Part shown: positions 47,758 to 59,630 of the stretch, in pieces
Layout of the letters: each line of letters begins with the position of its first letter
Position numbering within the stretch: the stretch's first letter is position 1
Assembly: GCA_029255685.2 (NCBI GenBank)
Contig: CM055311.2
Coordinates: forward strand, 1,970,269-2,034,268
Length of the DNA stretch: 64,000 nt
Origin: Silene conica
Lineage: Eukaryota > Streptophyta > Magnoliopsida > Caryophyllales > Caryophyllaceae
Reading direction: 5' to 3'
Position numbers and translations under genes: made by a program
The notes under the pieces: generated by a model
The model's input: only the letters and a program-made list of their open reading frames with translations
What the model was told of the DNA's origin: nothing
The model's database searches: none

Positions 47758-48626
47758 TGTAAAACCCCTCGCGAAAGCAGAAATAATAAACATACAAAGT
47801 ACTAAAAATGCAGCGGAATTAAAACTTTTTAACATAACTAAACATGCGAGGTGTCCTATGATGGCCGGTTTTCGTCGTCAATTCCGGCATCAAACACATT
47901 TGTAAAAACCCAAGTAAGTAGTATAAACGGGTTGTCGAACACGAAGACGGTGGGGATAGTTGTATAGTTATGTTCTAGTTTATGCGAGAGTCGGGGGTAA
48001 TAGGTTTGTGGTTGATTAAAGACTAAAGAACAACTAAGACGAACAATTAAAGCAACTAAATAAGATTGAATCAATGGAAGAGAAGACTAGGGTTTCGGGG
48101 GTCACTAAGGTGGTTAGACGAAGATGCTAGAAAGAAAACTAGAAGGTCTCAAACAAATAGTCTCATGTAGTCTCTTCTCTCGAGTCGACTAACCTAGGTC
48201 GGAATACCCTAGTTTTCGCTACAAATACCACAACCAACCATTAAACATGCTAAGACAAACCCCCAACCGACGCTAAAGGCAAGTCACGCTAAAATCAAAG
48301 CCCAACTTTCGTTGAGGCAAATCATCAATCACCTAGCATGCAACAAATGGAAGACTACTTTTTTAAGAACAACTAATCAACTTACTAGCATGAATTCATC
48401 ATCTAAACAACACCCAAGATCACCCCTTACCCTAGCAAGGAGACTACTCACTCATGGTAAATGAAAACGTGTGAATAAGGCATGAACAAAAGCTAAACAT
48501 CATGAACCAACAAAGGATGAACAATTGATTCAAAGGAAACTTAAATAAAAGTAAAAACTAAGTAGAGATTAGAAGAATTATACCAATAACAATAGGAAAG
48601 GAAGTAGCTTGGATAACAAGTTGAAA
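47624..48626. repeat. 1003-bp direct repeat, right copy
   Basis: Second copy of 30916-31918. This copy is the one continuous with the rest of S1 and T1, so it is the original-side copy of the flank. Its first five bases TTTCC would be the array's target duplication on this side. Confidence 0.93.
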
Positions 48627-48861
48627 GACTCTTTCAAATCCTCCAAAATACAACCCAAAATATCCTCTTACAATTGCTTAATAACAAGGCTAACTAGATT
48701 ACTAAAGAGAGATTAACAAATATTGAAAGATTAAACAAGGATCTAAAGAAGATTAAAATAATTAAGAGTGTTTTTTGAGTCTAAGTATTAAGTAATGAAA
48801 CAGTAAAAAACCTAAAAATAAGCTTAAGAATGCGTAATGAAATGAAAGACTAAGTGCGGGT

Positions 48862-48869
48862 TTATATAG
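48862..48869 (-). promoter_or_regulatory. TATA box of solo LTR T1
   Basis: TATATAAA on the minus strand, directly downstream of the palindrome cluster at 48892-49335 when read on that strand. Motif-based. Confidence 0.5.
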
Positions 48870-48891
48870 GGCTCGAAAATACGAAAAGGGC

Positions 48892-49335
48892 CTCTCAGCC
48901 GGTCGACCGGCTGCCGGTCTGGGACCGGCTGAGAGCCCAAATATTCACTTCTGCAAAAGTCTTCAAAATGGTCATGCTTCCCAGCCGACTGGCCGGCTGC
49001 CGGTCTGGCACCGGCTGGGAGGCCTTTTTCTTCAATCTGATTTCTTCAACATTTCTTCAATAAGTACAGGTCCCCTCAGCCGGTGGACCGGCTGCCGGTT
49101 GTCCACCGGCTGGGACCCCTATTTGAGTAGTCTGCCAAAATACGTAATTCTTCAAAATCTTCAAAATGGCTAAGTATGGGATATGATCCCCAGCCGGCCT
49201 ACCGGCTGCCGGCTGGGAACCGGCTGGGAGGCTGAATTGAGGTTCTGGAAAATTCTTTCACAAATCGTCAAAATCTTATGTTAAGGACCCCCAGCCGGCC
49301 GACCGGCTGCCGGCTGGTAACCGGCTGGAAGGCCC
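48892..49335. repeat. Palindrome cluster (CAGCCGG theme) in T1
   Basis: Five blocks of the pattern CAGCCGG-(N)-ACCGGCTGCCGG-(N)-ACCGGCTG at about 48896, 48981, 49076, 49192 and 49292, each about 40 bp and separated by 45-75 bp of AT-richer sequence. Arms pair across each block. Confidence 0.88.
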
Positions 49336-50095
49336 TGGGAGGATCCTTTGCTAAATTCTTCACAATTCTTCAAGAATCGATCAAAATCCGGCTCGATTTC
49401 ACCCGTTTCTTCGCCCACGCCGCAATACCTACAAAAAATTGGATCGAATAGGAATATACGAGGCAACGGACGTAAAAACACCTAAAGATACGCAAATCGA
49501 GGTCGAATCGTGACCGAAAACAAAGAAAATGTAAAGGAAATGATGACCAAAATGGAGCTCATCATCCTACTACAAAACTGAAACATAAATAAGTACATAA
49601 GTGCAATATAAAACCAGCCCGGGATGGCACATCCCTACAGGCACTCAAGAACTGAAATGTAAATCTAAAGTCTAGCTAACGTAAAAGTGTAAGTCAATCG
49701 ATGAAGGATCATCGCTCGCTAGCTCCATGCAACCCTCTGCCAACCACCGATCATGTACCTACATACATGTAAACATGTACGCCACAATCAGTGGGGAGTG
49801 ACTAGAGTTCTCCTAGCCACCTTTTGTAACGACACGTAACACAGAAATACACGACATACTCCAACATATATAAAACATGTGAAGCATACAAATCTCAATA
49901 TCTGAATCTCATATCATCATGCAATTACTATGCAAGGCTCTCAACCAACTTCGGAAACTATTTGGAAGGAGAGTCGGTTGCCCGACCGGGGGGTCTTTCA
50001 ATCCAAACCATTTACGAAACTAGCCAAAGAGTCATCCAATGCCTTGGATGAACAATTCTACAATCAATATATTTTATCCATCACAATCAATCAGC

Positions 50096-50680
50096 AAGTA
50101 TAAAGGTTCAGCGGTCAACTTAAGACATAACCTAAATACCAAATATTCAGCAAGTATAAAAGTTCAGAGGCGACATCTTAACGCATAACCTATACACCAA
50201 TTTTACAATCACAAGCAAGGACTCAGAGGCCAACTTAAGGCATAGACATGGTAATCAACAAGATACTAGACTCAGAGACGACAACTCAACGCATGGACTA
50301 GCAGCCAATAAGTAAAGAACTCAGAGGCCAACTTAAGGCATGTCCCTTTACTAGATCACAAGACAATAGACTCAGAGGTCAGCTTAAGGCATGTTCTAGC
50401 ATCAACATTTGCACTCCGGGCATGGCATCAACACCCTAGCTACCCCGTTGTGCAGCTGCTCTACTCGTCAGACTCAGAGGCCAACATAAGGCATGTTCCG
50501 ACGCGATCACAAATAAACATGTCTGGGCTTAGAGGCGACATCTCAACGCATACCCCAGACACGACAACCATACACATATAGGGCTCAGAGGCGACATCTC
50601 AACGCATACCCCCATATATGACAACTAGCTCACGTATTAAGCTCAGAGGCCAGCTTAAGGCATACCTTAATACGCATCAA
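50096..50680. repeat. Minisatellite in S1 (TCAGAGGCCAACTTAAGGCAT units)
   Basis: About ten copies of a core of ~20 bp with two alternating flavours (GGCCAACTTAAGGCAT and GGCGACATCTTAACGCAT), separated by 25-60 bp of variable spacer. A related set lies in S2 (56342-56815). Confidence 0.8.
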
Positions 50681-51371
50681 TACAATAGCATCCGAATATA
50701 GTAACTAGATCCTTAGTTCTAATCTCTTATACTTCTAAACAACACTTAATTGATCCCGGGAACTAAGTTGAGGGAGAGCCGGTTTCCCTTTCGGTTACCC
50801 GACCGGGGGGTCTCTATCCTCTCTCCATTGCCGAACCCAATATAGTGTCGCCCATCCTCCGGGGACCTCAAACACACATAAGCAAGAGATAACCAAGTTC
50901 GACGATAATTATGACCAACCTAAGACTTTCCTTCCACAAGTCTAAGGGTCACTAAACATCTAACTAGGTCCACTAAGTCTCATTAACAACCTAGGATAAG
51001 ATTAACTTAGGAAGAGAAGCAACCTTCTAAACATCGTTGACTAACTACCCATTATCATTAAGTGAATACTAACTTTAGCTAAGAAACAACATCCTAAAAC
51101 GTTTCCTGCTAACTACCCATTAACCATGACCTTAAACATCACAATCTATGATACTTAAGCATGTTAAACAACTTAAAAAGGAACCTTACAACAAACAATT
51201 GAAAAGGATCAACATGAGGCAATTAGCTAATCGTTTGACTAAACTTACTTAGCCTAAACATACATATGAAACCAAGTAATTATATTCATAAACACTTCAT
51301 AAACATCACTTAAGTAATTAGGAAACAAGTCCCCAAAACAATCATGAAACAATTAAACAACACGAAAGTTA

Positions 51372-51455
51372 CAGCCATATTGCGCAGCCTGCGCAATGGG
51401 GTTGCGCAGCTGCGCCTCAATTGCGCAGCCTGCGCCCCTGCACGGGCAGGCTCAA
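51372..51455. repeat. Palindrome cluster (GCGCAG theme) in S1
   Basis: Repeated TTGCGCAGCCTGCGC and TTGCGCAGCTGCGC words in about 80 bp, followed by GCACGGGCAGGC. It occupies roughly the LTR position where the outer LTR has its CAGCCGG cluster. Confidence 0.78.
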
Positions 51456-52492
51456 TTCGCGATTTTCCTGCACTTTCTCAATTCCTTCAAATTTCGACAA
51501 ATGATTTTACACTATGATATCAAGCCACAAATATATCCTACCGGCACATATAATCCCATAACAATCCCAAGTACATCTCCATATGATTACCAAACCGAAA
51601 CCAACAATTAAAACATGAATTAAGAAACATCTTTGTATTCATCTTAAGAACTCAAAATCTGAAAATGAACCATACTAGCATATGAACATATAAATCTTCA
51701 ACCAAATCACGTGAATATCATATAAAACACAATTTCTAACATAAACCTAAACTTAAACATCATCAATAACTCAAAATCAGAAACTTTAATCAAGAACACG
51801 ACATAAAGGATGCTATTTTAACAAAAAGGCCGAGTTTCTCATTATCGTCACCTTTTAACTTCTTAAATCAACATGAATCCGACTCAAAGCTACTCCTTTT
51901 GTCCAAGTCCGCGCTAGAAACACAACAAACTCCTTAAACTTCGAAAAACGTGACTTTAGGGTCACGGCCAGAATATAAGACGGAATTATTTTGGGTAAAA
52001 ACTTACCTAGAAAGATGGAGGGCGAGAAGAGAAATTCGTGGCCGCGAATATCATCTCAATCAGATGAGTAACGAAGGTTTTATGAGAGTTTTAAGGTTTG
52101 GAGGAGAAAATTAAAATGGTGTTTGTTACAAATCTGAAAAATGAAATGAAGGAGGTAGGTAGAAAATGGTGGGGTTAGGGTTTTGTGAGGAAGGATGAGG
52201 AAAATGGGTCCATTAGCAAGTTAGGCCCATAAGACAAGTTTTAAGACGGTTTAAGCTAAAAACACCGACTTAAGGTAACTATAAACTGAAGACAATATAA
52301 ACATTTCCGGACTATGAAATTAAATTGCTAAATTACGCAATTAATTGAAATCTTATTTAAATCTTTTAAAATATTCTCACATAAATTAATCAGTTATTTA
52401 AATAAATTCCAAAAATTACGAAATATAAATTATTCTCGAAATAGAACTTAAAATCTTTAAATTTCCAAGTCCCGAAATATTGGGATGTTACA

Positions 52493-53215
52493 ATTCATCC
52501 TCAAATCTTCACAAAAACCAGTTTATATAACCATATAAGAACATTAAGAACTCAAAGACTATACTAACATTCATCAAACACAACTAAAATCACATAATGT
52601 ATGTGCTAATTTAGACAAAAGGCCGAGTTTCTCATTATCGTCACCTTTACTCCGCGAATTCACCGGGTTCTTCTTCAATAATCACAGGCTCTTCCTCCGG
52701 GTTACTACAAGCACCACCTAAAAGCACAAAAACACCAATTAGGAGGCTAATTTCGTGATTAGGGCAAAACAGTCCCAAAATGAAGTTTCACGAAACTGAA
52801 AATGAAAGTGATAGAAAGATCATAAATCTCGCGAGGATTCCGAATATATAAATTTTACCTCGATACGAGTTCGGGAAGGCCTTGAGATGATCCTTTGAAG
52901 TTTCTTAAAGAAGGAGAGAAATGGAGAGTTTGAGTCACTGTGTTTGTGTTTTAGGGTAAAATGAAATGTCGATGGATGAAGGAAGAGGGTTGTCCTTTTA
53001 TTTAATGAATCGGGTTTGCTTTATTTAAGTGAAACGGAAATGTGAGACGGGATGTTGTCAAATAAATGAGGCGTCTTAAGATTAAATGATTTTAAGACGA
53101 AACTTAACGGAAATCTTAAAAATATAAATTACGAACTATTATTAAAATATTATTAAATTCTGGAAATTACTTTAATTTATTAAAATATTCCTTTACGAAA
53201 ATGCGGGATGTTACA
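52493..53215 (-). repeat. Outer element 3' LTR, final fragment
   Basis: Aligns with 62928-63642 and ends GGGATGTTACA at 53215, which on the minus strand is the start of this LTR. Confidence 0.9.
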
Positions 53216-53230
53216 ATCACCCCATCTTTC
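53216..53230 (-). other. Outer element polypurine tract
   Basis: GAAAGATGGGGTGAT on the minus strand, directly before the LTR start TGTAACATCCCG. This arrangement is typical of Tekay/Del chromoviruses. Confidence 0.82.
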
Positions 53231-53983
53231 AAAAAGTTTCATCCTCGAAACTTGAAAGCAGTTACAAGGACAACGTTAAAATCGAAATCTCAACTGAACT
53301 TGATATTTAAAAACTTAAGTTTCTTTCTCAAATTTCGAAAACAATTTCCAAGGCACAAGTCTTCGTCAATGGACGTTGGATTTCTCGTTGTACATTCAAG
53401 AGCTCGACATTCCAAATCTGAGACGAGTCCCAAAATTAAGTCACTAAAAACCCAAAATTTAGATCGATCCCGTGTCGGCATGCATTGTTCAGGTTATCAG
53501 ACGTCTCCAATAACGAGTTCACATGACAAAACGACGCTGAGATCAATCAAATTGCAAGCCATGAAAATCTTTTAAACAAGGTTTTCCCGAAAAATTATCA
53601 CTGAAACTTGTCAAAGTTGAAATATTATCCATTTCCTTTAACCCAAAATCCTTTCGAAGATAGACTTTTATTTCCAAACTTTCAGAAAGAGTAAAGTTGT
53701 AAAAATCCAACAAGTTACGATTGACTGAAAGAAAGGCAGCTTAGCGGATTTACAGGAACATAAAAGAGAATCGGTGCATGGGAGAGATTGTGATTTAGAA
53801 CAAATGATTCCACAGGCACGGGTTTTCTCGAAATTCTCACGAGGTTCTCATCTCTCTCTTCCCAAATCAAGCACTCTGATTACGGTTTTTGGTAGATCTT
53901 TTCCTTAAACAACTCAAAACTACTCTAACCATAACGGAACCTTCACCACATCGCTCCTCAAACAACATTTCACATGCGGTCCT
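53231..53983 (-). other. Outer element internal region, 3' part
   Basis: No convincing coding domain on either strand. The first bases read on the minus strand (TTTCGAGGATGAAACTTT) resemble the very end of Tekay pol regions, but the chromodomain, integrase and RT are not present. Confidence 0.5.
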
Positions 53984-54488
53984 GAACTTGTAAAACCCCT
54001 CGTCGCAGCGGAAATAAAACATACAAAACATGCCAAAATCTAAGCGGAATTTAAACTTTAACATGCATAAAAAAGAGGTGAATTAAAACTGAAACTGAAA
54101 CAACTGATATAAACAGAAATAGATAAGTATAACTGTCTAAGTACTGAAAGTAAATATATACAACAGCCTGGGACGGCACATCCCTACAGGCACTCAAAAC
54201 CAAATCAAAAGTGTAGAGTCTAGCTAACGCATATGTGTAAGTCAAAATCGATGAATAGGATCATCGCTCGCTAGCTCCATGTGAACCCTCTGCCAACCAT
54301 CCTGCCATGTACCTACATACATGTAAACATGTACGTCACAATCAGTGGGGAGTGACTAGAGTTCTCCTAGCCACCTTTTGTAACGACACGTAACACAGAA
54401 ATACAAACAGCATACTCCAACATATATATGAACATGTGAAGCATATAAATCTCAATATCTGAATCTCATATCATCATGCAATTACTAT

Positions 54489-56166
54489 TGATGCCCGTCG
54501 TTGAGGGCACCAAAGATAAGATTTATAATTTCCTAGCTTTGACTATAGATAGTGAAAGTCAGGGTCGAACCACAGAGAGGTGGGGAATGTTTATTGTTTG
54601 ATGTCAATGTTTTAGGGTAACAATTTGGGGGTTTGAATTGATGATTACTAAGTCTAGAGACAAATATAAAAAAATAGAACAAGTAAATAAAGATGAGAGT
54701 AAAACTATAATAAAAGAGATGCTAGGATGTTTGGGTAATAAATAGCTACGATAGTGTAAATCCTTAAGTCAACATGTATTGCAGTCGCGTAAGGGATGCA
54801 ACATATCCTTTCGGTCTATGGTACCTAATAGCTCCTTTCGGCCTATGCTATTAGTTCCTAGGTCTCACAATTATTGGGTGTCAACAATAAGGGTGATTCC
54901 TAAATTCTAGGTCACATACCTTTCAGTCTTAAGTACCCTAGTCGTCTTAAGGTGTAAACCAATGCCCTTCCCGTATCTTTCAATCTTGGGTAGGTCATTA
55001 CTAACATCCTACAAGTCTCCCTTGAGTCTCATTGTAGGATACTATAGTCAACAAAGTAAAACGAAACATAATTCATACGCGTGTCAGTCGACCGACCAGC
55101 TAGCCCGGTCGGCCGACCTCCACCCTGCAACATGTCGATTTCGGGATTCATACTACCTACACATATCTACTCCCTACATCCTAACATATGAAATTAGCTA
55201 CTCATGACTATTGAAATAATAATAAAAACAGGGATAACATGGAAATCAAGATGAACATCAATCTAAACATGCAATAATAATAAAGGCTTGGGATTCTAAC
55301 TTAACCGTATGCAATAATTCTAAATTAATAATAATAAAACAGAAATTAAGAGAGGAATTACCGGAAATAGGATTAAGGCAGAAAAGGAACAAACTTTATT
55401 AATGAATGCTTGAATGATTGATGAACAAAACTAAAAGTGTTGAGGATTATTGAAAGATTACAACTAAAGATAAAACTAAATTAAAACCTGAATAAAACTT
55501 AATATAATTGAATAAAACTGGATGGTAGAAAACTATATTAGAAACTGAATGCAAAACCCTAATCACGTAATTAGCTTAAATAGGCGGAAATAAAGAGTTT
55601 CCTAATGACCTAATCACTTAAATGGGCTTTGCGGAAACTTCTGGGTCTGTGCTGTGGTTGACCGACCTAGGTAGCAGGTCGGTCGACCTAATGTCGGGCC
55701 TGCAGCGCGCGTCGATCTTAAAACAGCTGCCATTTCTTCGTTACTCGTGATAATAAGACGATTTTCGCGGCGTTGGAAAGCTAAGAGGATAAGCTTTCAC
55801 CTCCAACTGGAATCACTCCATTATTAGCTCTAGAACTCGAGATATAGCCATTTGAAAAAGGCTGCAATATCGTGGATCGATTCTTTGCCCTTTTTTTTTT
55901 AGAGTTTGTAAACTGTATGCACCTTTGCTTATGCTATCTTCAGGCCTTGAAATGTGCGCTAGGCTTCGTTCCTCCGTGTCCTTAGCCATAAAAATCACTT
56001 GAGGATGAATTTGGTTTGAAATCGCCTCTTTTCCGCATAATTCTGCAAAATAGCATAAAAATACGAAAATAGACAAAAGTTGGGAAATAAAGGCTAAAAC
56101 ATCGTAAATGAGCTCTAAAATGCGTGTAAAAATAGATGTAAAACATCATAAAATAGACACGCATCA
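54489..56166 (-). repeat. Solo LTR T2 (TGATGC...GCATCA) inside S2
   Basis: 1678 bp, target duplication actat (54484-54488 and 56167-56171). The empty site is visible in S1 near 49921-49940 (AATTACTATGCAAGG). Orientation tentatively minus. Two small GTCGACCGACC palindrome pairs lie at 55084-55130 and 55654-55692. Probably gypsy; Athila is only a guess. Confidence 0.88.
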
Positions 56167-56341
56167 ACTATGCAAGGCTCTCAACCAACTTCGGAAACTA
56201 TTTGGAAGGAGAGCCGGTTTCCCTTCCGGTTGCCCGACCGGGGGGGGTCTTTCAGTCCAAACCATTTACGAAACCAATTAAAGAGTCATCCAATGCCTTG
56301 GATGAACAATACTATAATTAAACACTATAACCATCATGGTC

Positions 56342-56815
56342 AATCAGCAAGTATAAAGGTTCAGCGGTCAACTTAAGACATAACCTAAATACCAAATATT
56401 CAGCAAGTATAAAGGTTCAGCGGTCAACTTAAGACATAACCTAAATACCAAATATTCAGCAAGTATAAAGGTTCAGAGGCGACATCTTAACGCATAACCT
56501 ATACACCAATTTCACAATCACAAGCAAGGACTCAGAGGCCAACTTAAGGCATAGACCTGCTAATCAACAAGATACTAAACTCAGAGGCGACAACTCAACG
56601 CATGGACTAGCACCCAATAAGTAAAGAACTCAGAGGCCAACTTAAGGCATGTCCCTTTACTACATCACAAGACACTAGACTCAGAGGTCAGCTTAAGGCA
56701 TGTTCTAGCATCAACATCTGCACTCCGGGCAAGGCATCAACACCCTAGCTACCCCGTTGTGAAGCTGCTCTACTCGTCAGACTCAGAGGCCAACCTAAGG
56801 CATGTTCCGACGCGA
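56342..56815. repeat. Minisatellite in S2
   Basis: Eight copies of the TCAGAGG...TTAAGGCAT core, including one perfect 58-bp tandem duplication starting near 56343 and 56401 that S1 lacks. Confidence 0.8.
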
Positions 56816-57011
56816 TCACAAATAAACATGTCTGGGCCGGTTTCCCTTTCGTTTACCCGACCGGGGGGTCTCTACCCTCTCTCCATTCCCGAACCCAATA
56901 TAGTGTCGTCCATCCTCCGGGGACCTCAAACACACAGACAACGTACACGGAACGAATCTCAAACAAAACCAATCAACCAATCAAAAGATAAATCAATTTA
57001 AAGAAGACAAG

Positions 57012-57312
57012 GGCTCCCAGCCGGTCAGGGGCAGGCGGCCGGCTGACCGTCTGGCAACCCAACTTCCTGCAATTCCTTAAAGTCGAAAACAATGAAAAAG
57101 GGCACTCAACCGGTCGGCAGGCAGCCGGCCTACCGGCTGGGGAACCCATTCCCTCACATTTACCTTACGCAAAATACTACAAAGGGGCTCCCAGCTGGTC
57201 AGCAGGCAGCCGGCTGGGCACCCAAGTCCCCTATAAATCAAAACACGCAAAAACTTCATAAAGCACTCCCAGCCGGTCGACCGGCGACCGGTCGGTCGAC
57301 CGGCTCAGAGTC
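57012..57312. repeat. Palindrome cluster (CAGCCGG theme) in S2
   Basis: Four GC-rich blocks near 57015, 57105, 57190 and 57268 made of CAGCCGGTC, GCAGCCGGC and GTCGACCGGC words. Several arms are degraded compared with T1. Confidence 0.78.
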
Positions 57313-58263
57313 CCTGAGCCAAAAATCGTAAAACGCGGTATACACAAACCCTTATGAAATCGATACAACAACTCCAAAATTGCTACCAACAAACAATTCC
57401 CAGCATAAATAAGACTTATACAACTCAATAGCAAGCATAAATTTCCAACATTCAAGCATATTGGAATCGTATCTTATATTCGTCTTAAGGATGCAATTTC
57501 TGAAAATCAACCTATAAGCATGTGAAACACAATCAAAGCATATGAACATCATACTTATGTATTCCTAGCATGATTCTAAGTCCAAAAAACAACCACAATG
57601 TACAAAATCAGAAACTTTCATCATCAAAACCATGAAACATGCTATTATAACAAATAAAGGCCGAGTTTCTCATTATCGTCACCTCTAAAGCGATTATGCT
57701 CCTAGCTCCTCTTCAATCACGAAACTATCCACCTCGGGATATTCTAAACCCTCTCCTACAACATGAAAAACGATTATTAGAAGCTAGAAACGGATTTCTC
57801 CAAAAACAGTCCATTTTTCAAGTTGAACGAAACTGAAATTGAAAGAGACGGATGTCTTGAAAATTTCGCAAGGATTTCAGAAATGTATAACATAACTTGA
57901 TTTGGAATACGGATGATCTCTGAAAATCGATTTAAAGATTGAAAAGTTGGAGGAGAAATGAGAAAGAATGAAACAGTGTTTCTTATTTTTGTGAAATGGA
58001 ATGTGTCGACATAATGAATGGGGTTTAGGGTTTAAGTTGTCCTTTCCGTTTAATGAAAAGGGCTTTTGATGTGAACGGGTTTCATGAGTCGGATTTAACT
58101 TGCCAAGTTATTACGTCTTAAGGACTTAAGGTTCTTAAGACGGATCTTAACGGAATATTTTAAAATAACTTAACAATAAATATTAAAAATATTATTTTAT
58201 TCCGAAAAAATAATTAAAACCTTTAAAAATATATTTTACGAAAATACGGGATGTTACAGAACT

Positions 58264-58805
58264 TATAAACTCGATTCTAGGGGTAAGCTGACGTCCTCAA
58301 GTTCAGACTCGTCACTATAACACGATCATCCGCAATAAGGCTTTACAAAAATTACAACTCTCAAATCCTCAAGTAGCATTTAAATGATAAATCCTTTGTT
58401 ATTATACACTCACGGTGTCGTACTATACCAGAATTCCTCAAAATACGTAAGTTACCATTATTCCAATTCGAGTTATCCCCACGGTTTGGATATTCAAATT
58501 CTAAGATTCCTCAACTGACAACTGTATCTATTTTTTCCCAATTTACTATTAAGTCAACGAGTTTCTATTCCTCATCAAGTTATTCCAAATTGTCCACCTA
58601 ACAATGGTGCATCATCCAGTTCCATCAAATACTTCTCTAAGCAAACGTTGAGATCCACTAAGTAACTTAAGTTCAAACACTCGGTCAATTTCACATGTCA
58701 AATTGTGGATGTCTCCACATTCTCACTCTGTCACTAAAAGTTCTTGTTCCTCAAAATATGTGGTTCTCTTTGTACTCCAATACTTTCTCAAGATTAAGCA
58801 TCACT
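58264..58805 (-). other. Outer element internal region, middle part
   Basis: AT-rich, no recognisable coding domain. Interrupted at 58820 by the LINE. Confidence 0.45.
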
Positions 58806-58819
58806 AGCTTACCTCAGCC

Positions 58820-59184
58820 TACAGTTCAGAACTTCTGCGTAGACAGCAGGAAAAAGGATAAATGGAAGATAAGAGTGGCACTTTTCAATGCTTTCCACTA
58901 TCATCTATGGAGCCAAAGAAATAGAGCAAGGGTGGAAGATTGTTTGATCAGACCCGAGAAAGTAGCAGAGATGATTGAAAATGATGTTAGAAGTAGAGTG
59001 AAGAGTAAAGTAAGAGCAGCAAAAGATCAGAGTATTATGAGCTGGTTCAATAACAGTAGGCAATAAGTTTTCATGAATTGATTGTAAGAGGGCTCGAAAC
59101 CCAAACCTCCTTGTAATTATTTATAAAGTTTTATAATATACTCACATTTCACCAAAAAAAAAAAAAAAAAAAAAAAAAAAAGAA
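58820..59184 (+). mobile_element. 5'-truncated LINE (L1-type) 3' end
   Basis: A 14-bp target duplication AGCTTACCTCAGCC (58806-58819 and 59185-59198) flanks a 365-bp insert ending in a run of about 28 A. The insert encodes the very C-terminal end of a plant L1 reverse-transcriptase ORF (WSQRNRARV near 58905; stop at 59064-59066), then a short 3' UTR. This fits target-primed insertion with heavy 5' truncation. No longer mobile. Confidence 0.92.
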
Positions 59185-59198
59185 AGCTTACCTCAGCC

Positions 59199-59630
59199 AT
59201 CCAATAGTCATCATTACTATATAAAGCATGTTCCTCTAAATTCACCCAAGACTCCAAGTATTTCCTTTAAATTCTCGAATGGTACTCCCAAATCTATCAA
59301 TGCTCATGATTCAATAGGGTTCTCATACCTAAGTTCCACATAATGTCACGTATAAAACTCCACTTAACATAAGTATTTCATCATTCACTTCCACTCTTCC
59401 AATTGGTGAACACATAGACACTAGGGTCACCCACAACATCTCTCACAATACCTCATAGGTTTTCCTCAAACAACAATATGTCCCAAAACACGGATTGCGG
59501 TTATCCTAAGGGAATTCCTCTAAGTCCATTAAAGCAAGCTACTCACACGAGCCATGGAAGGATAAGTTTCAGAAGTAGGGTCAAATCAAGAAGTTATGCA
59601 AGGAGTTTCCAAGGTACGATGGAAGAGAAT
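59199..59630 (-). other. Outer element internal region downstream of gag
   Basis: Where protease and RT would be expected I see none. Short ORFs only. Confidence 0.45.

Larger units (their letters stand above)
47859..49564 (-). repeat. Solo LTR T1 (TGATG...CATCA, Athila-like guess) inside S1
   Basis: 1706 bp with TGATGG...CTCATCA ends and target duplication tccta at 47854-47858 and 49565-49569. S1 sequence resumes on both sides. Orientation is judged from a TATA box on the minus strand (48862-48869). The gypsy-Athila guess rests on the TGATG/CATCA ends and size only. Its first 768 bp are also present at 31151-31918 through the flank duplication. Confidence 0.8.
47758..52492 (-). repeat. Solo LTR S1 (Tekay-like), inserted in the outer 3' LTR
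   Basis: Ends TGTAAAACCCC (47758) and GGGATGTTACA (52492), the same termini as the outer element's LTR. No PBS or internal sequence follows. Imperfect 5-bp flanks attct / attca; the empty site in the paralogous LTR reads attat at 62923-62927. With T1 removed it is about 3.0 kb. Inner features are a minisatellite (50096-50680) and a GCGCAG palindrome cluster (51372-51455). Confidence 0.82.
53989..58258 (-). repeat. Solo LTR S2 (Tekay-like) in the outer internal region
   Basis: TGTAAAACCCC (53989) to GGGATGTTACA (58258) with perfect target duplication gaact (53984-53988 and 58259-58263). No internal sequence attached, hence a solo LTR. Net length about 2.6 kb after removing T2. It shares the minisatellite with S1 and carries a CAGCCGG-type palindrome cluster (57012-57312). 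Confidence 0.92.

Noticed and set aside
48892..49335. Regularly spaced repeats as a CRISPR-like array
   Set aside because: Eukaryotic context, repeats are imperfect palindromes inside an LTR, spacers are not unique foreign sequence, and no cas genes are present.
58695..58819. Upstream extension of the LINE ORF (58695-58819)
   Set aside because: The target duplication places the LINE start at 58820, so the earlier codons belong to the outer element and are open by chance.
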